A stretch of DNA of 64,000 bases from Yoonia sp. Lineage in GTDB: Bacteria > Pseudomonadota > Alphaproteobacteria > Rhodobacterales > Rhodobacteraceae. Below are positions 1 to 6,355 of the stretch, in pieces (the first letter of the stretch is position 1; the number at the start of each line of letters is the position of its first letter). Position numbers and translations under genes: made by a program. The stretch spans positions 1 to 64,000 of the forward strand of contig JAQXEG010000025.1 in the NCBI GenBank assembly GCA_029250945.1, given 5' to 3'. The notes under the pieces are model-generated. The model made no database searches, was not told the origin of the DNA, and worked only from the letters and a program-made list of their open reading frames with translations.

Positions 1-27
1 TTTCGCAGACGCTAGAACGCGCGCCAC

Positions 28-115
28 GGAGAGATGGCAGAGTGGTCGATTGCGGCGGTCTTGAAAACCGTTGGGCCGAGAGGTCCCCAGGGTTCGAATC
101 CCTGTCTCTCCGCCA
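28..115 (+). tRNA. tRNA-Ser (anticodon UGA)
   Basis: The 88-nt sequence folds as a class II tRNA with a long variable arm. The acceptor arms GGAGAGA and TCTCTCC pair exactly, and the discriminator G plus a genomically encoded CCA follow. The anticodon stem-loop GCGGT-CTTGAAA-ACCGT places TGA at positions 34-36, and the T-arm carries GGTTCGAATCC. It reads UCA and wobble serine codons. A U-tailed hairpin lies about 25 nt downstream. The two plus-strand ORF-track entries over this interval are shadows. Confidence 0.97.
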
Positions 116-140
116 CAAACCATTCGCGAACCCGAGACGA

Positions 141-168
141 GGCCCCGGCGTGGGCCTTTTTTCTTTTT
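141..168 (+). terminator. Rho-independent terminator of tRNA-Ser
   Basis: GGCCC and GGGCC pair across a six-base loop and run straight into TTTTTTCTTTTT. The position just after the tRNA and the U-rich tail make this a convincing intrinsic terminator. Confidence 0.8.
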
Positions 169-589
169 GTTTCAAAGGGGTTTAGCGACGCCATCCGACT
201 TTCGGAGACTGGCTGTTAACCCTAAATTGGTCTCCGAACGCCCCGCGTCTCTTTTCACCCGCCCTTCACCCAAATCGAGACGCATTCAAAAATGTATTTC
301 TTTTCAGTTGCTTGCCGAAAATAGGTTGCGCCGCAGTTGAGGTGGGTTCGACCTCTATCGAGGCGAACAGAGACACCCGAAGGCGGCGAGGTTGTGCGCG
401 TTGGCGCGAAATCTTGATGGGATCAGGACCCGATCACCAATCCGACCGCCCCAGCCAGTTTGACGCCTAAGTATCGCGGAGCTAACGTTCGCTGCGGCCT
501 GAACGAACAATTGGGGTGCGGGATAAGGACTTTACCGCCAATTGTTGCATCAAGCCGAACGACTGGTTTCGGTTGCGGTATTCGAATTA
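169..589. other. Stretch without recognisable gene
   Basis: Between the tRNA-Ser terminator and the crotonase remnant no reading frame gives a recognisable protein on either strand. The listed ORFs here are overlaps of the tRNA or opposite-strand shadows of the crotonase remnant. It may be gene debris too decayed to recognise. Confidence 0.5.
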
Positions 590-873
590 TCAGTCGAAGG
601 GTTTGTTGCGTGTCCAGTCGAAGGTTCCGGCGTCCCGTTCCTGAACCGCCTGTTTCCAGCCGACTTGTTCCACGCGGGCTTTGAAGTTCATGCCCTCTGG
701 TGAATGGCGGGTGATGCCATCGAACACGGTGGCAAGGCGCTGCGTTTGGCTGATCTTTTCCTCGACAGCCGCGTTTATCACCATCTTCTGCATCGCCAGT
801 TGGTTGATCGGTACCGATGCCATGCGCGCCGCCAGCGCCTCGACCTCGGCCTTGGGCTGATCTTTGCCGCCGT
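590..873 (-). pseudogene. 3' remnant of a crotonase/enoyl-CoA hydratase-family gene
   Basis: The minus strand encodes the C-terminal 90 or so residues of a crotonase-family protein. The tail FDGITRHSPEG...GWKQAVQERD...DWT is characteristic of one enoyl-CoA hydratase subgroup. The frame stays open upstream of the track's ATG, reading GGKDQPKAEVEALAAR, back to a TGA near 874. The N-terminal domain with the oxyanion-hole residues is absent, since these proteins normally have 260-300 residues. There is no plausible start, so this is best read as a truncated, non-functional fragment. The family assignment comes from remembered C-terminal sequence and should be checked by homology search. Confidence 0.6.
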
Positions 874-1053
874 CTCATTGATCCGTGGTTATGCTCTGCG
901 CCGGTTGTTCAACCGCTGGAGGCTATGATAAGGCGCCAACGGCAGATACACCATCGAAGCGTTGTAAAAATGTAACGATTGGAGGGGGTAGAAGCACCTC
1001 GCTGCTCTTAGGTGTTGGCGATATTGGCCGATTGGCCGATTGGCCTAATTGCC

Positions 1054-1076
1054 GAGTATCGTTATGATACTCTTTT
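1054..1076 (+). terminator. Perfect AT-rich hairpin before the WecA-like gene
   Basis: GAGTATC and GATACTC form a perfect 7-bp inverted repeat around GTTAT and are followed by TTTT. It could be a weak intrinsic terminator or a regulatory stem 39 nt upstream of the glycosyltransferase ATG. It follows a short tandem run of GGCCGATT units (about 1026-1045). Confidence 0.4.
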
Positions 1077-1114
1077 AGTTTCTTTGATTGGGGCCTCCCT
1101 TGGTTCACAACTCC

Positions 1115-2188
1115 ATGCTGCTTTTCGAATGGCACGAGTTTGTTTTGACCGCACTTGCGTGTGTGATTTGTGCTGCGGTTGTTTTGCTGCGCTCTCGGTT
1201 CCCGCGGCTCAGCGGGCGCACAGATGACTTGTCGGCGGTGCAATCCATGCACACACGCCTTACCCCGCGGGTTGGGGGCATTGCTATATTTGGTGCACTG
1301 GGCCTGAGCGTGATGTTTGCACCTGTTTCAATTTCTGGGCCCTATGCAAATTTCATAATGGCCACTGCGGTTCTTTTCGTTGTGGGGCTTGCCGAGGACC
1401 TTGGTTTCCATATGTCGCCACGCAGGCGCATGCTCGCGGTCATTGGGGCGAGCTTACTCGCGATCTGGCTCTTGGGCGTTTGGCTCCCACGCACCGGGAT
1501 CCCCGGGCTAGACCAGCTGGTAAATCACTGGGCGATCGGCATTCCTCTTACCCTTCTGTTGACGGCAGGGATCGCAAACGGCTTCAACCTTATCGATGGG
1601 GTGAACGGCCTAGCGTCCATGACGGCCCTCGCTGCGGCCATAGCGCTAAGTCTGATCGCGGAGCATGCAGGCTACGCCGTGATGGTCCACCTCGCAATGA
1701 TGGTTGCTGCAGGAATATTCGGATTCCTCCTCGTGAACTATCCCTTTGGTCTGATCTTCCTCGGCGATGCTGGCGCATACACCATCGGATTTGTGTTGAG
1801 TTGGTTTGGAATAGCGGTTCTGCTCAATGCGCCTGATGTCTCGCCCTGGGCCATTTTGTTGACACTGTATTGGCCTATGGCCGATACAGTGCTGGCGATT
1901 TACCGCCGGTCTCGCAGAAACGCAGACGTTTCCGCCCCGGATCGGTTGCATGTGCATCAAATGGTAATGCGGGCATTGGAGATCTGCATCCTCGGCCGAA
2001 ACCGCCGCCATATTGCTAACCCACTCACCACGCTGGTGTTGTTGCCCTTTGTCATCGCACCGCCGATTGCGGGTGTGCTGCTGTGGAACCAAAACCAGAA
2101 TGCATTTCTGGCCGTCGTGGCCTTTGGAGTACTGTTCTTTGCGAGTTATGCGGCAGCGCCCGGTCTGATCCGCCGGTTCCGCCGATAA
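1115..2188 (+). CDS. WecA/MraY-family undecaprenyl-phosphate sugar-1-phosphate transferase
   Basis: This 357-residue protein has about ten hydrophobic segments and the glycosyltransferase family 4 signatures. NLIDGVNGLA sits near residue 150 (metal and nucleotide binding), FLGDAGAY near 210, and a His-rich cytoplasmic loop HVHQMVMRAL near 285. Family members transfer a HexNAc-1-phosphate from a UDP-sugar to undecaprenyl phosphate, the first membrane step of O-antigen, capsule or exopolysaccharide synthesis. The ATG at 1115 is chosen over the in-frame TTG at 1088 because the protein then starts directly at the first membrane segment; no strong Shine-Dalgarno site supports either. It stands almost alone beside a truncated RfaH-like gene, which suggests the survivor of a reduced surface-polysaccharide locus. 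The exact sugar cannot be read from the sequence. Confidence 0.85.
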   Translation: MLLFEWHEFVLTALACVICAAVVLLRSRFPRLSGRTDDLSAVQSMHTRLTPRVGGIAIFGALGLSVMFAPVSISGPYANFIMATAVLFVVGLAEDLGFHMSPRRRMLAVIGASLLAIWLLGVWLPRTGIPGLDQLVNHWAIGIPLTLLLTAGIANGFNLIDGVNGLASMTALAAAIALSLIAEHAGYAVMVHLAMMVAAGIFGFLLVNYPFGLIFLGDAGAYTIGFVLSWFGIAVLLNAPDVSPWAILLTLYWPMADTVLAIYRRSRRNADVSAPDRLHVHQMVMRALEICILGRNRRHIANPLTTLVLLPFVIAPPIAGVLLWNQNQNAFLAVVAFGVLFFASYAAAPGLIRRFRR

Positions 2189-2235
2189 TCACGGGAAGAT
2201 CGACTGTCCTCCCGTATCGAACAGGAGGCAACTTG

Positions 2236-2304
2236 ATGCCTGAACCTCGCACACGGAAAACCATACTTGCATCTGTTCAAGTTCGAGCGATATGTGGGGC
2301 GTAG
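2236..2304 (+). CDS. 22-codon ORF with strong ribosome binding site (possible truncated gene start)
   Basis: AGGAGG lies 7 nt upstream of ATG 2236, the strongest Shine-Dalgarno site in this part of the window. The frame reads MPEPRTRKTILAS... and stops at TAG 2302 after 22 residues. No family is recognised. It could be a leader peptide for the RfaH-like frame 20 nt downstream, or the surviving 5' end of a deleted gene. Neighbouring deletion scars favour the second reading. Confidence 0.3.
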   Translation: MPEPRTRKTILASVQVRAICGA

Positions 2305-2324
2305 AGTTTTAATGAGGTTCCGTG

Positions 2325-2647
2325 ATGACATTCCACGATGGCGGCACAAGCTGGTTTCTGGCGCAGCTGAAGCCGAACTGCGCCAACCTCGCGGACAAGA
2401 ACCTCAAGCGCCAGGGCTTCCAGACCTTCCTGCCGATGGAAGAGGAAACACGCCAGCGCAACGGGAAGTTCGTGACTGCGATGCGGCCATTGTTTCCGGG
2501 CTATATCTTCGTGACCTTCGATGTGGCGACCGTCTTGGGCTGTCATTGGATGAGGCCGAGCACCTGACAGGCTGGCTGGACCGTGTCAGAAAACGGCCCG
2601 CCACGCAAAAGGCGATTGGCTTTTTTGGCCCCAACGCAATGTTCTAG
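2325..2647 (+). pseudogene. Chimeric scar: RfaH/NusG-like N-terminus joined to a GST-like C-terminus
   Basis: From ATG 2325 the frame encodes the N-terminal NGN domain of an RfaH/NusG-type antiterminator: WFLAQLKPN, LKRQGFQTFLP, then PLFPGYIFVTFD. Similarity ends at about 2530 and the frame stops at 2567. In another frame the DNA from about 2533 to TAG 2647 encodes LDEAEHLTGWLDRVRKRPATQKAIG, which resembles the end of a glutathione-S-transferase-like protein. Both partners lack most of their length and the KOW domain of the antiterminator is gone. The simplest explanation is a deletion that fused two genes out of frame. Specialised NusG paralogues of this kind usually serve polysaccharide operons, which agrees with the WecA-like neighbour. 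The GST assignment is tentative. Confidence 0.65.
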
Positions 2648-2685
2648 GCGGGATGTCTTCGGGCAAGGATCGGTGATGGTTTACC

Positions 2686-3855
2686 CTATGCCCTTTGCGC
2701 CGCCGCCATTGCATCAAGGTGGGTGCCAAAGGCATCGGGGTTCATCCCGTCCTGCAGCGCGCGGGCATAGAATGCGGCCTGCGTTTCAGGGGCAAGCCCC
2801 CCAACAGGCGGATCGCGGTCCAGATTTGTCGGGAAGGCATACCCTTCGGCCGTTGATGCGATGAACGCGGACATGTCGGCGGCGTCTACCGTTCCGCGCG
2901 ATTGGGCCGCAACCGCGACGGGATAGGTCAGGCGGCATATTTTGTCGCGATCAATGGTTTCCATCGCGCGTCCAAATGCGGACGAAACCTGAAGCAGGTT
3001 GGCAAATCGATGGATGTCCGCACTCGTGTTCGCACCTGCTGCGTGGAAAAGGGCAGGGTTGAAAAACAACGTGTCCCCTTTGCTGAGCGCGATTTGCACA
3101 TGGCGTTCTTCGAACATCGCGCGAAAATCATCGCGGCGCCATGCGGCATATCCGGGGCGGTAAGCCTGCGAAAACGGCAGGATTTTTGTGGGTCCGCTCT
3201 CAATCGGCATATCGCAATGGGCAATCGCCCCTTGCAACGTCAGGATCGGTGACACGTCATGCACATGGGCGGGGTATTGTGCGCTGACATCAGCTGATTG
3301 AAACCCGAGATGATAATCGCGGTGCGCCTGCTGCGCGGCGCCACCTGGATGCACAAGATTCACCTGCGCTGTCATCTGGAAATTCGGGCCAAGCCATGCC
3401 TCTGATATGGCCGCGATGGTCGCATTGGCGAAATAGGCGAAATACGTCTCTGGGGCCGCCTCACACAATTTTTGAAGCGCGTTCCAAATGCGGTCGTTTG
3501 CACCAGCCGTTGCGAAATGATCCGCGCCACCGCCATTGGCCTGTTTTTCCTGCGCGATGATATCTTGGTAAACATTCGTCGCCTGATCAAGTACGGCGGT
3601 ATTGGTATATGTATTGCGCAATGCGACAACGCCCGCGCCACGATGCAGCACCGCCGCCCATTCAGCCATCAAGGCGCGCCGCGCATCGGCGTTTAGCAAC
3701 GCATCCCGTAGATCGGCCATATCATAGATTGGCACATTCTTTTGGATGTCGCTGGCATGTGGCACGTCTTCGGCTTGCAATGATTGATCAATAAGGGCCG
3801 CAAAATCGCGAATATCGCAGGTGTCAGCGTCATAGTAGGCTGGTGTGTTTGTCAT
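2686..3855 (-). CDS. Phytanoyl-CoA dioxygenase (PhyH) family protein
   Basis: This 389-residue protein belongs to the PhyH branch of Fe(II)/2-oxoglutarate-dependent oxygenases. The metal motif H-x-D appears as AHRDYHLGF, the distal histidine in ALFHAAGANTS, and the following HRFANLLQ probably supplies the 2-oxoglutarate-binding arginine. The substrate is unknown; the family hydroxylates lipids, amino acids, ectoine and secondary metabolites. The start is ATG 3855 rather than the track start 3939, because GGGAG precedes it by 5 nt. The gene is transcribed divergently from a LacI-type regulator 77 bp away, with a perfect palindrome between them, so control by that regulator is likely. Confidence 0.8.
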   Translation of the reverse strand: MTNTPAYYDADTCDIRDFAALIDQSLQAEDVPHASDIQKNVPIYDMADLRDALLNADARRALMAEWAAVLHRGAGVVALRNTYTNTAVLDQATNVYQDIIAQEKQANGGGADHFATAGANDRIWNALQKLCEAAPETYFAYFANATIAAISEAWLGPNFQMTAQVNLVHPGGAAQQAHRDYHLGFQSADVSAQYPAHVHDVSPILTLQGAIAHCDMPIESGPTKILPFSQAYRPGYAAWRRDDFRAMFEERHVQIALSKGDTLFFNPALFHAAGANTSADIHRFANLLQVSSAFGRAMETIDRDKICRLTYPVAVAAQSRGTVDAADMSAFIASTAEGYAFPTNLDRDPPVGGLAPETQAAFYARALQDGMNPDAFGTHLDAMAAAQRA

Positions 3856-3901
3856 CGGTCGCTCCCTTGGTGGGAACACTGTAGCGTGTGGCATATTGCA
3901 C

Positions 3902-3920
3902 TGATGTGAAAAACACATCA
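3902..3920. promoter_or_regulatory. Perfect inverted repeat TGATGTG-N5-CACATCA
   Basis: Two 7-bp arms flank AAAAA with no mismatch, and a partial third copy GCATCA lies at 3926-3931. The site sits between the divergent PhyH and LacI-type starts, 12 nt before the ATG of the regulator. It is a good candidate operator for autoregulation and for PhyH control. Confidence 0.6.
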
Positions 3921-3932
3921 AAAACGCATCAA

Positions 3933-4952
3933 ATGACACATCGCTTTCCGATCAAAGAAATTGCCCGTCAGGCAGGGGTGGGGACAGCCACGGTTGACCG
4001 CGTATTGAACGGGCGCGACCACGTCAGCCCGCAATCGCGGCTGCGGGTCGCTGCGGCAATCAAAGAACTGACAGCGCAAGAAGGGCAGTTGGCCGCGCGC
4101 GGTCGCCGCTTGTTTTTTGATTTTGTGATCGAAGCCCCACATCGTTTCGCCCGAGAGGTGCGGACCGCCGCTGAGGCCGTGTTGCCCCACATCGGGTCCG
4201 CCGTTTGCCGCCTGCGGTTTTTTACACAAGACACGATCGAAGATGACGATGTCGTGCAGATGCTGAACCGTATTCAGAAACGCGGAAGTCATGGTGTGTG
4301 CCTAAAGGCGCGGGACCGCCCCAAAATCCGCGCAGCAGTGGATCGGTTGGTCGCTGCGGGTATCCCGGTCGTGACTCATGTGACCGACATTGGTGGGACC
4401 GCCCGTCTGACCTATGTCGGATTGGATAACGCCGGTGCGGGGCGTACGGCGGCCTATCTGATGGCGCGCGGTCTGACAGGGCAGGTGGGTACGGTTTTGG
4501 CCACCCGCAGTCACGCGTCATTCTTGGGTGAAGAAGAACGGCATCTGGCGTTCATAGATCGGCTTGCCGTCCTTCAGCCTCAACTGAACGTTGTTCTTGT
4601 GGATGGGATCAGTGGGGCAGGGCATCTTGCGGCGCAACGATTGGACGATGCTGTGGCTGGCCTACCCGATCTATGCGCTGTGTATTCGATGGGCGGGGGG
4701 AACCTAGCGATTTTGGATGCGCTGGCGCAGCACAATCGGCTTGTTGGCGTTTATATCGGGCACGATCTTGATCGCGACAATCGGGCGATGGTGTCGGATC
4801 ACCGTATCGACTTTGTTCTCCACCACGATTTGCGGGTCGATATGTCCAATGTTTTTGCGTCGTTTTTGGGCCATCACCGGATCAAAGCGCCGCTGCAACA
4901 GCCGATTTCGACGGTACAGATCATCACACCCGAAAACGTCCCACCGATTTAA
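3933..4952 (+). CDS. LacI-family transcriptional regulator
   Basis: The N-terminus FPIKEIARQAGVGTATVDRVLNGRDHVS is a canonical LacI-type helix-turn-helix with hinge, followed by a periplasmic-binding-protein-like effector domain, 339 residues in all from ATG 3933. The VDRVLNGR variant is typical of regulators of sugar or polyol catabolism. The track start at GTG 3888 would place the palindrome inside the coding region and has no clear Shine-Dalgarno site, so 3933 is preferred although its own site is also weak. It is divergent from the PhyH oxygenase, and no sugar transporter accompanies it here. The effector is unknown. Confidence 0.88.
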   Translation: MTHRFPIKEIARQAGVGTATVDRVLNGRDHVSPQSRLRVAAAIKELTAQEGQLAARGRRLFFDFVIEAPHRFAREVRTAAEAVLPHIGSAVCRLRFFTQDTIEDDDVVQMLNRIQKRGSHGVCLKARDRPKIRAAVDRLVAAGIPVVTHVTDIGGTARLTYVGLDNAGAGRTAAYLMARGLTGQVGTVLATRSHASFLGEEERHLAFIDRLAVLQPQLNVVLVDGISGAGHLAAQRLDDAVAGLPDLCAVYSMGGGNLAILDALAQHNRLVGVYIGHDLDRDNRAMVSDHRIDFVLHHDLRVDMSNVFASFLGHHRIKAPLQQPISTVQIITPENVPPI

Positions 4953-4965
4953 TCCGTGGGGCGCG

Positions 4966-6120
4966 TCACAGGACAGCTTGCATCGCTTGGGACAAGTCAT
5001 TGATCAAATCCTCTGGCGTCTCCAGCCCGATATTCAGCCGTACAATCCGCCCGCCAAAATCTTGGGTTGGACGTTCCACATCTGGATAAACAACTGCAAG
5101 GCTGTTCACCCCGCCCCAGCTCAGTCCGATTTTGAATATCGCCAGTGCATTCAAAAAGGTGACAACCTGCTCGGGTGCGACTTGTTCTGCAAAGGTAAAC
5201 GAAAATACGCTGGCCGACCCCGACCAGTCTCGCACCCAATGGTCGTGTCCCGGACAGTCGGGTAGGGCCGGGTGAAACACATGTGACACTATTGGCTGAT
5301 CAGCGAGCCAGCGGGCAACCTGTAATGTGCCCCGTTCCAACGCATCAAGCCGCACTGATAGGGTCTGCAATCCGCGCAGCGCGAGGCTGCAATCATCCGG
5401 CGACACGGCAAGACCGAGCTGTTGATAGATCGGCCCAAGTTTTTCAAACGCTTGTGGTGTGCGTGCCGATACCGACCCCAGCAACAGATCGCTGTGGCCA
5501 CCCACATATTTCGTGAGCGCCTGCATGCTGACATCAATCCCGTGGGCAAACGCATCAAACAATACGCCCGCGGCGTAGGTGTTGTCGAGCGCGACGGTCA
5601 CATCGCGGGCATGGGCGGCCTCTGTGATGGCGGGGATGTCTTGGATTTCCATCGTCACCGATCCGGGGCTTTCGCACCAGATCAGGGTGGTGTTGTCGCG
5701 GATCAGATCGGCGATGCCTGCGCCGATCATGGGGTCATAGGCTTCGACCTCAACATCAAGGCCGCGCATCAACCCTTCGGCTATGGCCTTGTTCGGGCCA
5801 TATGCGGAATAGGGGACAAGCGCGTGGCTGCCTGCCTTGCAAAACGCAAGATAGACCAGCGCGATTGCAGCCTGCCCACCGGGTACGATCAATGTCTCGT
5901 GGGCGCCTTCGATCGTGGCGATCCGTGCGGCCAGTTCCAGCGCAGTGGGCGTGCCGTAAAGACCGTAGGAATATCCGTCGCGTGCTTGTTGCCAGCTGTC
6001 AACAACCGACGCCTGATCAGGGAACACCACTGTCGATCCGCGATAAACTGGGGTCACAAGCGAGGTATAATCGCGCCGTGCTTGCGGGCTTGGGTTCAAA
6101 AGTTTCGTGCGCCAATCCAT
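4966..6120 (-). CDS. metC: Cystathionine beta-lyase (MetC type)
   Basis: This 384-residue protein is of the Cys/Met-metabolism PLP family. The PLP lysine lies in LTKYVGGHSDLLLGS near residue 210, the phosphate-binding PGGQAA near 83, the tyrosine-bearing YSYGLYGTPT near 50 and the PLP-ring aspartate in ALDNTYAAG. It cleaves cystathionine to homocysteine, pyruvate and ammonia in methionine synthesis. Length and motifs fit the proteobacterial MetC group. It ends 13 bp from the LacI-type gene, in convergent orientation. An uncharacterised small frame ends 3 bp upstream of its ATG. Confidence 0.88.
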   Translation of the reverse strand: MDWRTKLLNPSPQARRDYTSLVTPVYRGSTVVFPDQASVVDSWQQARDGYSYGLYGTPTALELAARIATIEGAHETLIVPGGQAAIALVYLAFCKAGSHALVPYSAYGPNKAIAEGLMRGLDVEVEAYDPMIGAGIADLIRDNTTLIWCESPGSVTMEIQDIPAITEAAHARDVTVALDNTYAAGVLFDAFAHGIDVSMQALTKYVGGHSDLLLGSVSARTPQAFEKLGPIYQQLGLAVSPDDCSLALRGLQTLSVRLDALERGTLQVARWLADQPIVSHVFHPALPDCPGHDHWVRDWSGSASVFSFTFAEQVAPEQVVTFLNALAIFKIGLSWGGVNSLAVVYPDVERPTQDFGGRIVRLNIGLETPEDLINDLSQAMQAVL

Positions 6121-6123
6121 CGT

Positions 6124-6327
6124 TCATCCCTTGCCTTGCACCGTCTGATTGTCAGCGATGTTTGCGGCATCTTCAGCAATTGTCACAAAAGGCGCAAGTT
6201 CATCAAAACAATACGCGAAATCGGCGTCGTTCCCTTTGAAAACGCCCGAAAGCGCATTAAAACCCCTGCTAACATTTATTCGGTTTCGCTTGAGGTCCGT
6301 GGGGTTTTCCCACACAACGGTCCACAA
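6124..6327 (-). CDS. Possible small protein upstream of metC
   Basis: A 67-codon frame ends (TGA) 3 bp before the metC ATG, a spacing that would permit translational coupling. The C-terminal half reads DADFAYCFDELAPFVTIAED, whose composition looks more protein-like than a random frame. The N-terminal half crosses the mrp promoter region, so a shorter start is more likely if it is real. No family is recognised, and it may be spurious. Confidence 0.3.
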   Translation of the reverse strand: MWTVVWENPTDLKRNRINVSRGFNALSGVFKGNDADFAYCFDELAPFVTIAEDAANIADNQTVQGKG

Positions 6328-6355
6328 TCACAAAGCCAAAAGATCAGGAGTTCGC

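Noticed and set aside
423-878. 151-codon minus-strand ORF
   Set aside because: Arg/Gly-rich, low-complexity frame that overlaps the crotonase remnant in a different frame; it is a shadow.
1026-1045. GGCCGATT tandem units as a CRISPR-like or phase-variable repeat
   Set aside because: Only two exact units and one partial unit of 8 bp; too few and not in a coding frame.
2281-2320. ops/JUMPstart element upstream of the RfaH-like fragment
   Set aside because: The local sequence GGGGCGTAGAG does not match the GGCGGTAGC core well enough.
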